Shown piece by piece: positions 29,597-38,343 of a DNA stretch of 64,000 nucleotides. How positions within the stretch are numbered: position 1 is the stretch's first letter; each line of letters starts with the position of its first letter. The position numbers and the translations under genes were made by a program. The notes below the pieces were generated by a model. The model was given only the letters and a program-made list of their open reading frames with translations. It searched no databases and had not been told where the DNA came from. The DNA is from CANKHA01 sp963731585 (GTDB lineage Bacteria; Pseudomonadota; Alphaproteobacteria; Rhizobiales; Xanthobacteraceae). The stretch is taken from positions 186,001 through 250,000 of the forward strand of contig CAVSWC010000013.1 in NCBI GenBank assembly GCA_963731585.1, given 5' to 3'.

Positions 29597-30034
29597 ATGC
29601 GTTCATCCGGATTTCGTACAGCTTTCGTCGCTCTGATTGCCCTCGCGGGCGCCAGTCTGTCGTCCGCGGCTTATGCCGATACCGGCAGCGTTCGGCTTTC
29701 GGTCGTCAAGGCCGGCTGGTTCCTCGGCGCTTCCGGCGGCAGCGGCACGCTGGTGTTCAAGGGAAAGCAATACCCGCTGTCGATTGGCGGCGTGAGCGGG
29801 GGCCTGGTGTTCGGCGCTTCGGCGACCGATCTTTCCGGCCGGGTCAGCAACATCCGCAGGCCGTCGGACGTCGCCGGCGTCTACGGCGCGGTCGGCGCGG
29901 GCGCTGCGGTCGGCGGCGGAGCTCGGGCGATCACGCTGCGCAACGAGAAGGGCGCGCTCTTGCAGTTGCAGGGCCGGCAGGCCGGACTGATGGTCAATGT
30001 CGACGTGAGCGGAATGGCGATCTCGATGCGGTAA
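29597..30034 (+). CDS. Secreted beta-rich hypothetical protein (possibly DUF1134/EipA-like)
   Basis: A 145-residue exported protein. The signal peptide ends at A-Y-A-D, followed by a repetitive Gly/Ser beta-type sequence: SVVKAGWFLGASGGSGTLVF, S-I-G-G-V-S-G-G-L-V-F-G, N-I-R-R-P-S-D-V-A-G-V-Y and a hydrophobic Gly-rich segment near residue 100. The pattern recalls the periplasmic DUF1134 envelope-integrity protein, but I am not certain of that family. A GGAG box precedes ATG 29597. Short spacing suggests co-transcription with 30072-30455. Confidence 0.7.
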   Translation: MRSSGFRTAFVALIALAGASLSSAAYADTGSVRLSVVKAGWFLGASGGSGTLVFKGKQYPLSIGGVSGGLVFGASATDLSGRVSNIRRPSDVAGVYGAVGAGAAVGGGARAITLRNEKGALLQLQGRQAGLMVNVDVSGMAISMR

Positions 30035-30071
30035 GCGCGTAGGGCGCGGGTGCCATCTGGAAGGACGCGTC

Positions 30072-30455
30072 ATGCGCCTGACCCTAGCCCTTGGCATCAT
30101 CGCCGCGGCGCTCGTCTGCGGCGCGCCGGCGGCGGCGCAGCTGCAGCAGGAGATCGACATGCGGCTGCGCTCCGCGGGCTTCAAGGTCCGCCCCGCGGCG
30201 ACGGCGCAGGAGATCGATCTGCTCCGGCGCGCGCCGGCGCGCGTGATGCTGTCGCGCACCGAGCAGGGCCGGCGTTACTACGTCTTGGCCGATCCCGATT
30301 TCTGCAAATGCGTCTACGCCGGTGATGAGCAGGCGCTGCGGACATACCGGGACACCAGCATGAGCCCGAGCCCGCCGCCGCCGGCCGCGGAGATGGCGAT
30401 CCGCGAGCTGGACGCCGCGCTCGGACAGACCGCCCTGTTCGGCCCGCCGTTTTAG
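30072..30455 (+). CDS. Small secreted hypothetical protein
   Basis: 127 residues with a signal peptide (A-L-V-C-G-A-P-A-A-A-Q). The mature sequence begins Q-Q-E-I-D-M-R-L-R-S-A-G-F and contains Y-Y-V-L-A-D-P-D-F-C-K-C-V-Y with a C-x-C pair, which could bind metal or form a disulfide. No family was recognised. ATG 30072 has GGAAGG upstream. It follows the previous secreted protein by 37 bases. After its stop a non-coding stretch of about 1 kb begins. Confidence 0.65.
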   Translation: MRLTLALGIIAAALVCGAPAAAQLQQEIDMRLRSAGFKVRPAATAQEIDLLRRAPARVMLSRTEQGRRYYVLADPDFCKCVYAGDEQALRTYRDTSMSPSPPPPAAEMAIRELDAALGQTALFGPPF

Positions 30456-30618
30456 CTGCACGCGCCTCGCGCGGAGGCTTTGCGGATTCGATTGTCAAAC
30501 AGCCAAGTGTTTCTTCTCTCGTCTGCCCGCCTTGTGGGGCAGCGGTAGGGACGAGTGCCTTCTCGTCGCGATGGCCGGCGTCCGGGGTGACGAGCGATAC
30601 CGTAATCTAACCTCTCTT

Positions 30619-30720
30619 CCTCATGGTGAGGAGCATCGCATAGCGATGCGTCTCGAACCATGCAGGCCCGAGCCCGCTGCCCATCCTTCGAGACGCGGCT
30701 TCGCGCTCCTCAGGATGAGG
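30619..30720. repeat. CATCCTTCGAGACG-family composite palindrome
   Basis: It consists of CCTCATGGTGAGG, an inner hairpin CATCGC-ATA-GCGATG, TCTCGAACCATG, then CATCCTTCGAGA, a GC hairpin and CTCCTCAGGATGAGG. The TCTCGAA and TTCGAGA halves pair, giving a long cruciform. Near-identical copies lie at 56043-56150 and 34952-35060, with shorter pieces at 31369 and 32955. Confidence 0.85.
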
Positions 30721-30769
30721 TGGAGGTTGCTTGCGCGCTCACAATGTCAAACAGCCAAGCGTCATCGGC

Positions 30770-31110
30770 CCGTGTTTTGTCAGGCGGCGGGTGCGCCTGT
30801 CTTTCTTCCCGAGGGGGCCCGGGAGTTGCCCCGAAAAATATCCGAGGGAGCGGAGCGCCGAAAGGCGCGTCAACAATTCCACGCTTGCGAGGCGCGGCGC
30901 GTGTCGTGCGAGACACGCTCGCCTCTCGGCGCTCCACCGCGGCGGTTTTTGCCGTCGGGACTGCTCCGTCCGACACCCGGACCGGCCTTTCGGCCTGATC
31001 CCGCAGGCTTCCGCCTGCGTTCGTCCGGGAGCGTCTGCCACGCGGCGGGCCCTCGTAGTAGGGCCGGGCAGCAACCCCGAGGCTCCCGGAGATGGCTTGC
31101 GAAACCATCC
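30770..31110. other. Highly structured GC-rich non-coding element (possible ncRNA or multicopy repeat)
   Basis: The stretch 30456-31451 has no convincing gene. Within it, many consecutive stems can be drawn: GCGCC-GAAA-GGCGC (30855-30868), CGTGTC/GACACG (30900-30917), GCAGGC-TTCC-GCCTGC (31003-31018), GGCCCT/AGGGCC (31048-31065) enclosed by TCCGGGAGC (31024-31032)/GCTCCCGGA (31082-31090), and GATGG/CCATC (31091-31109). A long-range pair GGAGCGCCGA (30852-30861)/TCGGCGCTCC (30926-30935) competes with the GNRA hairpin. Open frames here have odd composition and are probably spurious. It is either a dispersed repeat of this lineage or a structured RNA; strand is undetermined. Confidence 0.5.
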
Positions 31111-31368
31111 GCAGGCGCCGCACCCGCTCCGCCAATCAAGACGCCTCATGATGGCGCCCCCGGATGAGCAGGCAGCAACAGGATACAGAACTCCTCTGGG
31201 AAAACAGCCGGCGTGCACGGGATATCCCAGGATAAGTGCAAGAGCTTGTTTGTGTTCGGAAAAACCTGTTGATAGCGTGGGATAACAGCGCCCGTGGCGG
31301 AAAAGGCCAAGCGCGCGGTCATGCCCCAAAGCCCAGCCAGGCATGACGACGGAGAGAGCATCCGCCGC

Positions 31369-31424
31369 CATCCTTCGAGACGCCCGCTTGCGCCGATGCG
31401 CATGCGGCCTCGTCAGGATGAGGG
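31369..31424. repeat. Partial CATCCTTCGAGACG-family repeat
   Basis: CATCCTTCGAGACGC is followed by a GC-rich inner hairpin (GCGCCGATGCGCATGC) and CGTCAGGATGAGG. It is the right half of the full element at 30619. It lies just downstream (minus strand) of the ModA-like gene's stop. Confidence 0.7.
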
Positions 31425-31451
31425 AGTGTTACACCGCCGCCTCGGGCCAAC

Positions 31452-32214
31452 CTACGGCGCCTGCATCCCGTTCGCCTTCATGACGGCTCCGGCCGCTGGT
31501 GTGGTCACATGCTGGATGAATGCCTTCGCCGCTTCCGGCTCCTTGGCCTTGGCGCCGACCGCGGCTACGAACACCAGGTTCTGGTCGAATTGCGCGGGCA
31601 CGGGACCGGCATAGTCGAGGCCCGGCACGCCAACCAGAAGATTGCTGACGAACAGCGCGAGCTCGGCCTCGCCCTTGGCCACCGCCTGCGGGACATCCGT
31701 CGGCGCGTTCTGCGGCTTGATCTTGGCCTGCATCTCCTCGGCGATGCCGAGGCGGTCGAACACGGCAAGGAAATGCTTGCCGTTGATGCTGTCCGGCAGG
31801 ATGGCGACGGACTTCGCCTTGATCAGCGTTTGCTTGAACGCCTCCGGCGTTGAGATGTCGGGCTTGGGCGCGCCGGCGCGCACGGCGGCGCCGAGACCGA
31901 CGCTGCCAATGGGCGGGCGCGCGCCCGGCGCAAAATGTTGCTGGTTGGCCGGATCCTTCATTGGCGCGTCGATCATCACGACGACATCGAACGCCGCGCC
32001 CTCCTGGATCTTTTTCATCACCTGCGGCGTCGCCGCGTATTCCGCCGTGACCTTGTGACCGGTCGCCTGCTCGAACTGCGGGATCAGCTCCTTGAAGGCG
32101 CCGGTCTGGGCGCCGGTCGCCAGCACTTTCAGTTCAGCGGCCTGCACGCCGGCACGCGAGAAGAAGAACCGATGCAAGAATTGCCGCAGCCGCGGCCCGC
32201 GAAGCTGTGCGCAT
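31452..32214 (-). CDS. ModA-like periplasmic substrate-binding protein (one frameshift)
   Basis: Exported type II binding protein of about 253 residues. The N-terminus M-R-T-A-S-R-A-A-A-A-A-I-L-A-S-V is a signal peptide. After a one-base shift near 32155 it continues LKVLATGAQTGAFKELIPQFEQATGHKV and F-D-V-V-V-M-I-D-A-P-M. It resembles molybdate/oxyanion-binding ModA proteins, but the Ser/Asp ligand set is incomplete, so another small ligand is possible. The length is 3n+1. No ABC permease genes are adjacent. Start ATG 32214. Confidence 0.75.
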
Positions 32215-32354
32215 GGAAGCCCCCTGATCTGAAGATGAACTAACTCGCAACCGCGCGGGGCGCCGGGGCGGTTCGATCCTAGCGGGCGCGCCGTCCTGCG
32301 GCAAACGAGGAAACCCGGCCGATTTCGGGCTTGTGCGCCGCAGCCCTGTCGCAC

Positions 32355-32786
32355 TCACCGCGAACGCTGCAGCGCGCCGCAACTTGCAACCATCGACTGC
32401 GACGGGCCGGTGGCGGGGTGGACGTAGCAGGCGTCCATGCGGCCGCGGATGCCAATGCGCATGGTCAGCGAGCCGTCGCTGTCGGCGCCGATGATCGTGC
32501 GTCCGTCGCCGGTGATGCTCGCCACGAACGGCTCCTTGCGCTCGGGACTGGACCACGACTTGCCCCAGATGAGGCGGCCATCCTGGCCCTCGATCTCGAA
32601 TGTGAACACGATCTCGCGAACGCGTGGCGCATCGGCCGGGCCGCTGGGCGGATGGTGGGGATTGCTGCCGAGGATGACGGTTCTCCACTTGCCGGACCAC
32701 GTCCCCTTCAGATCGGGTATGGGCTGCGCCAGCGCGACGGTCGCCGTCGCCAGCACGGCCGCCGCCGCGGTCATCAGCGTTTTCAT
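32355..32786 (-). CDS. Secreted hypothetical protein (143 aa)
   Basis: The signal peptide MKTLMTAAAAVLATATVALAQ is followed by PDLKGTWSGKWRTV, F-T-F-E-I-E-G-Q-D-G-R-L-I-W-G and a V-A-S-I-T-G-D-G-R-T-I repeat-like beta pattern with one Cys pair near the end. It resembles lipocalin-like or extracellular beta-barrel hypotheticals, with no firm family. AGGGAG precedes ATG 32786. It lies 69 bases downstream of thiC on the same strand. Confidence 0.7.
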   Translation of the reverse strand: MKTLMTAAAAVLATATVALAQPIPDLKGTWSGKWRTVILGSNPHHPPSGPADAPRVREIVFTFEIEGQDGRLIWGKSWSSPERKEPFVASITGDGRTIIGADSDGSLTMRIGIRGRMDACYVHPATGPSQSMVASCGALQRSR

Positions 32787-32857
32787 CGGGTGCTCCCTGC
32801 GCGGATGGCGCGCCGGCCGCTGGATCGGTGGCGCGCGCCCGCCGTTGAGGTTTCGTC

Positions 32858-34936
32858 TCAAAGAGCCTTGTTGCTCTCTTTCACCTTCTCCGCATCGACA
32901 TAGACCTGCTCGCCCATGCGCGTTGAATTTCTCGCTCATCTCCGCCATGCCCCGCCTCGGCCTCATCCTTCGAGACACTCTCGCTCCTCCACGAGGGGGA
33001 GGGAGCGGTTCAGCAGCGCGGGGTCGTTCAGCGTCGCGGCGTAGTCCCGCACGTCCTGCGTGATCTTCATCGAGCAGAATTTCGGCCCGCACATCGAGCA
33101 GAAATGCGCCACCTTGTGCGCTTCCTTCGGCAGCGTCTCGTCGTGGAAGCTTTTCGCGGTGTCGGGATCGAGCCCGAGGTTGAACTGGTCCTGCCAGCGG
33201 AAGTCGAAGCGCGCGCGCGAGAGCGCGTCGTCGCGCAATTGCGCCGCCGGGTGGCCCTTGGCCAAGTCTGCCGCGTGCGCCGCGATCTTGTAGGTGATCA
33301 CGCCGGTCTTCACGTCGTCGCGGTTCGGCAGGCCGAGATGCTCCTTCGGCGTGACGTAGCAGAGCATGGCGCAGCCGAACCAGCCGATCATGGCGGCGCC
33401 GATGCCGCTCGTGATGTGGTCGTAGCCCGGCGCGATGTCGGTGGTGAGCGGGCCAAGCGTGTAGAACGGCGCCTCGCCGCATTCCTTCAGCTGCTTGTCC
33501 ATGTTGATCTTGATCTTGTGCATCGGCACATGGCCGGGGCCTTCGATCATCACCTGGCAGCCTTTCTGCCAGGCGATCTGCGTGAGCTCGCCCAGCGTCT
33601 CCAGCTCGGCAAATTGCGCGCGGTCGTTGGCGTCGGCCTGCGAGCCGGGGCGCAAGCCCGTCGCCGAGCGAGAAGCTCACGTCATATTTGCGCATGAGGT
33701 CGCAGATCTCGTCGAAGCGCTCGTAGAGGAAGCTCTCCTTGTGCCGCGACAGGCACCACTTCGCCATGATCGAGCCGCCGCGCGAGACAATGCCGGTGAC
33801 GCGGTTGGCGGTGAGCGGCACATAAGCCAGCCGCACGCCGGCATGGATGGTGAAATAATCCACGCCCTGTTCGCATTGCTCGATCAGCGTGTCCTTGTAG
33901 CATTCCCAGTCGAGCTTGACCGGATCGCCGTCCACCTTCTCCAGCGCCTGGTAGATCGGCACGGTGCCGATCGGCACCGGCGAATTGCGCAGGATCCATT
34001 CGCGCGTGTTGTGGATGTTGCGGCCGGTGGAGAGGTCCATCACGGTGTCGGCGCCCCAGCGGATCGCCCAGACCATCTTCTCGACTTCCTCCTCGACCGA
34101 GGAGGTGACCGCCGAGTTGCCGATATTGGCGTTGATCTTCACCAAAAAATTGCGGCCGATGATCATCGGCTCGAGTTCGGCATGGTTGATGTTGGACGGG
34201 AATGATGGCGCGGCCGCGCGCGATCTCGTCGCGCACGAATTCCGGGGTGACGAAGGCGGGCAGCGACGCGCCAAAGCTCTCGCCGTCGGCGATGGCGGCC
34301 TGCGCGCGCTCCAGCATTTTCTTGCGGCCGAGATTCTCGCGCTCGGCGACGTAGATCATCTCCTTGGTGATGACGCCGGCTCTGGCCCATTCGTATTGGG
34401 TGATGGGATGGGGCTTGCTCAGGCCTGCTGCTCCTCTCCCCGTGGGGGAGAGGGTTGGGCGTGAGCGGGGATGGGTACCCCTTCGATGGCGGGAACCCCC
34501 TCACCCGACCGCTCCGCGGTCGACCTCTCCCCGCTGGGGGAGGTGAGAAGAAGAACGGGAGTGAATTGCCCGCCAGGGCTTCGGCGTGTTGGGAAAGTTC
34601 CGCGCCAGATGCTTGCCGGTGACATTGCCGTTGTCGACCGGCTGGATCGGGCGGCCTTGGTATTCCTCCACGCCGCCGCGCTCCTTCACCCATGCGATGC
34701 GCGTGCGCGGCAGGCCGCGCTCCACGTCGATGACGGCGTCCGGGTCGGTATACGGCCCGGTGGTGTCATAGACCGGCAGCGGCGGCTCGTTCGGATCCGA
34801 GACGGCGATCTCGCGCAGCGGCACGCGCAGGTCGGGCGCGGCCTCCGGCACGGAATAGATTTTCCGCGAGGCGGGCAGCGGGCCGGTGGTGACCTTCGGC
34901 GTCTCGAATTCGGCGGCGGGGATCGGCTTGTTCATG
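32858..34936 (-). CDS. thiC: Phosphomethylpyrimidine synthase ThiC, disrupted by frameshifts and repeat insertions
   Basis: Radical-SAM enzyme converting aminoimidazole ribotide to HMP phosphate for thiamine synthesis. Seen are the N-terminal domain (P-R-T-R-I-A-W-V-K-E-R), NINHAELEPMIIGRNF, MDLSTGRNIHNTREWI, GPGHVPMHKI and the [4Fe-4S] motif C-S-M-C-G-P-K-F-C. Extra bases near 34200, 33657 and 32920 break the frame. In addition, about 130 bases of palindromic repeat (34430-34562) lie after P-K-P-W-R-A. They keep the frame but contain one TGA. A second repeat piece (32955-33004) replaces part of the C-terminus and brings a stop. The base insertions look technical, whereas the repeats look real, so function is uncertain. 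A TPP riboswitch lies upstream. Confidence 0.85.
32955..33004. repeat. CATCCTTCGAGAC-family repeat fragment inside thiC
   Basis: CATCCTTCGAGACACTCTC followed by CTCCACGAGGGG lies inside the thiC C-terminal coding region, between the N-D-P-A-L-L-N segment and G-M-A-E-M-S-E-K-F. In the thiC frame it introduces a TGA. Confidence 0.7.
34430..34562. repeat. CCCTCTCCC-family composite palindrome inside thiC
   Basis: The hairpins are CCTCTCCCC/GGGGAGAGG (34433-34453), CGACCGC-TCC-GCGGTCG (34506-34522) and CCTCTCCCC/GGGGGAGG (34525-34544). The order AACCCCCTCACCC, GC hairpin, CTCTCCCC hairpin (34493-34547) equals the complement of the element at 51730-51786. It lies in thiC after codons for P-W-R-A. 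Confidence 0.8.
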
Positions 34937-34951
34937 GCACTCTCCAGTCTT

Positions 34952-35060
34952 TCATCCTCATGCTGAGGACGCGCCTTTTCGCGCGAGCGACGCGTCTCCG
35001 AAGCACGAGGCCCGATCGCCATCCTTCGAGACGCCGCTACGCGGCTCCTCAGGATGAGGA
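34952..35060. repeat. CATCCTTCGAGACG-family palindrome in the thiC leader
   Basis: A full copy of the element at 30619 (outer TCATCCTCATGCTGAGGA and CCTCAGGATGAGGA arms, inner GCGCC...GGCGC-like and GCCGC-TAC-GCGGC hairpins). It lies between the TPP aptamer and the thiC start codon, where the expression platform should be. Confidence 0.8.
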
Positions 35061-35103
35061 CGGAATAATGGGCAGCCGAAGGAAGGGGATAACGACGTGT
35101 CCT

Positions 35104-35215
35104 GTCCCTTCGCCGGCATGACCCGGATCAGGTTCGAAGGGTCACCGCGCTGCCTGTTGCGCCCGCAATGGGCCAGGCCGTCGGTATCTCAGCCTCCTGC
35201 GAGGCACCCCTGGGA
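35104..35215 (-). promoter_or_regulatory. TPP riboswitch (THI element) upstream of thiC
   Basis: On the minus strand the conserved aptamer blocks appear in order: GGGGTGCC, CTGAGATACC, then CCCTTCGAACCTGATCCGGG, TCATGCCGGCGAAGGGA. These form the P1-P5 core that binds thiamine pyrophosphate and lowers thiC expression. The start codon lies about 170 bases downstream, with a dispersed palindrome in between. Confidence 0.95.
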
Positions 35216-35297
35216 ACGGGGCTAATGTAGTCCCGTGGCGGGGGGTGTCAACGCAAGTTCTCCGTGCACGGCTCGGTTTCGTCGGCGGGCTTGCGTA

Positions 35298-35408
35298 TCC
35301 CGGGCGCGGCGCAGCATGTCAATGCTGCGACGCAGACCCGGGACCGTTCCAATCCGTGGTGGTCCCGGATCAGCGGTGCACCGTTACACGCTGCACCGCA
35401 TCCGGGAC
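35298..35408. repeat. Pair of long two-tier hairpins
   Basis: The first is TCCCGGG (35298-35304)/CCCGGGA (35337-35343) enclosing GCAGCAT-GTCA-ATGCTGC. The second is GTCCCGGAT (35362-35370)/ATCCGGGAC (35400-35408) enclosing GCGGTGCA/TGCACCGC. Both lie in the gap between the TetR gene's stop and the riboswitch and look like a dispersed palindromic family. Confidence 0.7.
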
Positions 35409-35433
35409 ACGCGTGCCGCGCATCGCTGCGACG

Positions 35434-36070
35434 TCAACGCGCCGTGTCAGGAGAAAAAATGAACCGCACCAGGTCGCGGTAAAGCAGGACGTGCCGCGGC
35501 AGGATGGTGGGGTCGGTGAGCAGACGGCCCATGACAAGGCCGCCTTCCACCAGCGCCAGCGCCATATCGGCGAGCGACTCGAGGTCGACCTCCTGCTTCG
35601 GCGGATATTTCTGCGCGATCAGATCCAGTCTTTCCCGGAAGCGCCGGCGCCACTGCAGCACGCTCTGCCGTGTTGAGCTCGCGCACCTCGCGGTCGAACA
35701 GCTGATCCGAGTATGCGAAGGAGGCGGCGAGGCAGCCGGGATAATTCGCCGGCAGGTTCGACATCAGCTCGGCAAAGAGACGCAGGCCGACCAGGAAGCC
35801 GTGCAGCGGGTCTTCGTTGAGCTCGTCGCCGCGGCGGAAGATATCGTCGACCAGCACCTTATCCTGGTCGAGGTAGCGCAGGATCAGCGCCTTGGCGAGC
35901 GCGTTCTTGTCCTTGAAGTGATAGAAGAAGCCGCTCTTGCTGATGCCGGCCGCGACGATCAGCTCCTCGATCGAGGTGGCGGCGAAGCCTTTCGCCATGA
36001 CGGCGGCTTCCGCCAGCGCCAGCAGGCGCTCTTTGGTCTCGTTCGGGCGCTTGGGCGAGCGTTCGAGCAT
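35434..36070 (-). CDS. TetR/AcrR family regulator (one frameshift)
   Basis: Transcriptional repressor of about 211 residues. The N-terminal HTH is E-R-L-L-A-L-A-E-A-A-V-M-A-K-G-F-A-A-T-S, E-E-L-I-V-A-A-G-I-S-K-S, G-F-F-Y-H-F-K-D-K, the standard TetR recognition helix. The ligand domain has Y-P-G-C-L-A-A-S-F-A-Y, typical of TetR_C. An extra base near 35665 shifts the frame into W-R-R-R-F-R-E-R-L-D-L-I-A. The length is 3n+1. ATG 36070 begins MLERSPKRP. The target is unknown; the divergent methyltransferase genes at 36280 are candidates. Confidence 0.85.
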
Positions 36071-36279
36071 GGCCGACTGTACCACGAGTCCAGTTGACGC
36101 GGTCAGCGCAGTTCGCCGCAACCCATAAGCCAAGCAGTCCATGCGCAAAACATTGAATTTGCTCCGCAAAATTAATGCGCCTGGCTGCACCACAAGTCGG
36201 CTAACGCTCGCGCGCGAAAACCCTTAGGTCCTGCCGCAACGGCGCCGATCCCCGGCGCGGACGACTAAGGACCATTGTG

Positions 36280-37248
36280 ATGAGCAAATACCGCAACGCC
36301 CTGCCGCAGCTGGCCGGCGAGCTGCTTCCTCACCGACGGCGGCCTGGAGACGACGCTGATCTTCCACGAAGGCCTGGACCTTCCGCTATTTCGCGAGCTT
36401 CGATCTGCTGACAGTCGGAAGGCGGGCGCGAGCGCTGCGCGGCTACTTTCGAGCGTTATATCGCGATCGCGCAAGCGCGCCGGTATCGGCTTCGTCCTGG
36501 AGAGCCGCGACCTGGCGCGCCAATCCCGACTGGGCGGCAAAGCTCGGCTATTCGACGCGAGGCGCTTGGCGAAGGCCAATCGCGACGCCATCGCGCTGAT
36601 GGTCGGAGCTGCGGCGCGACGCATGAGACGCCGCACTCGCCGATGGTGATCTCCGGCAATATCGGCCCGCGCGGCGACGGCTACAAGCCGACAACGCGAT
36701 GACGCGCGAAGGAGGCGCAGGATTATCACGGCTTGCAGATCGACGATTTTCCGCGACACCGAAGCCGATATGGTGAGCGCCTTCACCATCAACTATGTCG
36801 AGGAGGCGATCGGCATCGTCGCGGGCGGCGAAGGCGGCGGACATGCCGTCGGTGATCTCGTTCACGCGTCGAGACCGACGGCAAGCTGCCGAGCGGCCAG
36901 AGCTTGCGCGACGCGATCGAGCAGTGCGACGGCGCCACCGGCGGCGGGCCGGCCTATTACATGATCAACTGCGCGCATCCGACGCATTTCGAGGACGAGC
37001 TGAAGACGGGCGGCGCCTGGGTCAAGCGGCTGCGCGGCCTTCGCGCCAATTCCTCAAGCGCAGCCATGCCGAGCTCGACACCTCGCCCGACCTCGACATC
37101 GGCAATCCGGTGGAACTCGGCGGCGACTATCGCCGGCTGCGGCGCTCTGTTGCCGCACCTCACCGTTCTAGGCGGCTGCTGCGGCACCGACCACCGCCAT
37201 GTCGAGCAGATCTGCGCCGCCTGCTTCGGGACCAAGGCTGCCGCCTGA
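36280..37248 (+). CDS. Homocysteine S-methyltransferase family protein, copy 1 (about a dozen indels)
   Basis: It begins with the same sequence as the intact next gene (ATGAGCAAATACCGCAACG) and ends A-C-F-G-T-K-A-A-A. The reading frame is cut about every 60 bases in the first 650 positions. The copy is 12 bases longer than its neighbour's coding length, so the changes are net +12 single-base insertions. Between shifts the codons still specify a conserved protein, including G-P-R-G-D-G-Y, M-I-N-C-A-H-P and the zinc motif G-G-C-C-G-T-D. That argues for read error or very recent damage, not old decay. The likely role is methyl transfer to homocysteine. Confidence 0.65.
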
Positions 37249-37282
37249 AGCCTTTCATCAACCCGCAAAAGGGACAATTGTG

Positions 37283-38239
37283 ATGAGCAAATACCGCAAC
37301 AGCCTGCCGCAGCTTGCCGGCGGACTCTTTCTCACCGACGGCGGCCTGCTTACCACGCTGATCTTCCACGACGGCATCGAGTTGCCGCATTTCGCCTGCT
37401 TCCACCTGCTGGAGTCGCCGGACGGCCGCGCGCGCATCTGGGCCTATGCCGAGCGCTACATCGCGCTCGCCAAGCGGGCCGGCACGGGCTTCGTCCTGGA
37501 AAGCGTCACCTGGCGCGCCAATCCCGACTGGGCGGAAAAACTCGGCTATTCGCGCGATGCGCTGGTCAAGGTCAACCGCGAGGCGATCGCGCTGATGCTC
37601 GATCTGCGGCACGCGCATGAGAGCAGGCAGACGCCGATCGTGATTTCCGGCACGATCGGCCCGCGCGGCGACGGCTACAAAGCCGACAACCGGATGACGG
37701 CGAAGGAGGCGCAGGATTATCACGCCTTTCAGATCGAGATTTTCCGCGACACCGAAGCCGACATGGTGAGCGCCTTCACCCTCAACTATGTCGAGGAGGC
37801 GATCGGCATCGTGCGGGCGGCGAAGGCGGCGGGCATTCCATCGGTGATTTCGTTTACGCTCGAGACCGACGGCAAATTGCCGAGCGGCCAGAGCCTCAAG
37901 GATGCCATCGAGCAGTGCGACCGGGAGACCGGCGGCGGGCCGGCCTATTACATGATCAATTGCGCGCATCCCACGCATTTTGAGGCGGAGCTGAGGAAGG
38001 GCGGCCACTGGCTGAACCGGCTACGCGGCCTGCGCGCCAATTCCTCCAAGCGCAGCCATGCCGAGCTCGATGTCGCCCCGGATCTCGACATCGGCAATCC
38101 GGTGGAGCTCGGCCAGGAATACCGCAAGCTGCGCGCAATCTTGCCGCAACTCACCATCCTGGGCGGCTGTTGCGGCACTGATCACCGGCATGTGGAGCAG
38201 ATCTGCGCGTCATGCGTTCCTGCGGAGGCCGCCGCTTAG
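37283..38239 (+). CDS. Homocysteine S-methyltransferase family protein, copy 2
   Basis: A 318-residue TIM-barrel methyltransferase. Family features are FLTDGGLLTTLIFHDG, GTGFVLESVTWRAN, ISGTIGPRGDGY and the zinc-binding cysteines in I-N-C-A-H-P and G-G-C-C-G-T-D-H-R-H-V. These enzymes transfer a methyl group (from S-methylmethionine, betaine or similar) to homocysteine, giving methionine. This divergent branch may act on another donor. It is a tandem duplicate of the gene 35 bases upstream, with most of the protein shared. Intact. Confidence 0.85.
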   Translation: MSKYRNSLPQLAGGLFLTDGGLLTTLIFHDGIELPHFACFHLLESPDGRARIWAYAERYIALAKRAGTGFVLESVTWRANPDWAEKLGYSRDALVKVNREAIALMLDLRHAHESRQTPIVISGTIGPRGDGYKADNRMTAKEAQDYHAFQIEIFRDTEADMVSAFTLNYVEEAIGIVRAAKAAGIPSVISFTLETDGKLPSGQSLKDAIEQCDRETGGGPAYYMINCAHPTHFEAELRKGGHWLNRLRGLRANSSKRSHAELDVAPDLDIGNPVELGQEYRKLRAILPQLTILGGCCGTDHRHVEQICASCVPAEAAA

Positions 38240-38343
38240 CCTAGGCCCCGACAAATCGCCGGTTGCATGGAACCGTTCACGGGCTTCGTCCGTTCTATGC
38301 AATCGGGTTTTATTGATTGCTGGGGCACCTGTTGGATCAAATA

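Noticed and set aside
30739..31371. Several overlapping open frames of 80-210 codons in the 30.7-31.4 kb region
   Set aside because: They traverse a palindrome-rich stretch, differ between strands and frames, and show low-complexity Arg/Pro/Gly content; treated as non-coding structure.
31452..32214. Molybdate transporter operon
   Set aside because: Only the binding protein is present; no modB or modC genes and an incomplete oxyanion ligand set.
33104..34205. Plus-strand frames of 197 and 236 codons opposite thiC
   Set aside because: Antisense to conserved ThiC sequence; no recognisable features of their own.
36280..37248. Calling copy 1 of the homocysteine methyltransferase an ancient pseudogene
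   Set aside because: Between indels the codons are as conserved as in the intact copy and the changes are net insertions, which fits sequencing error better than long decay.
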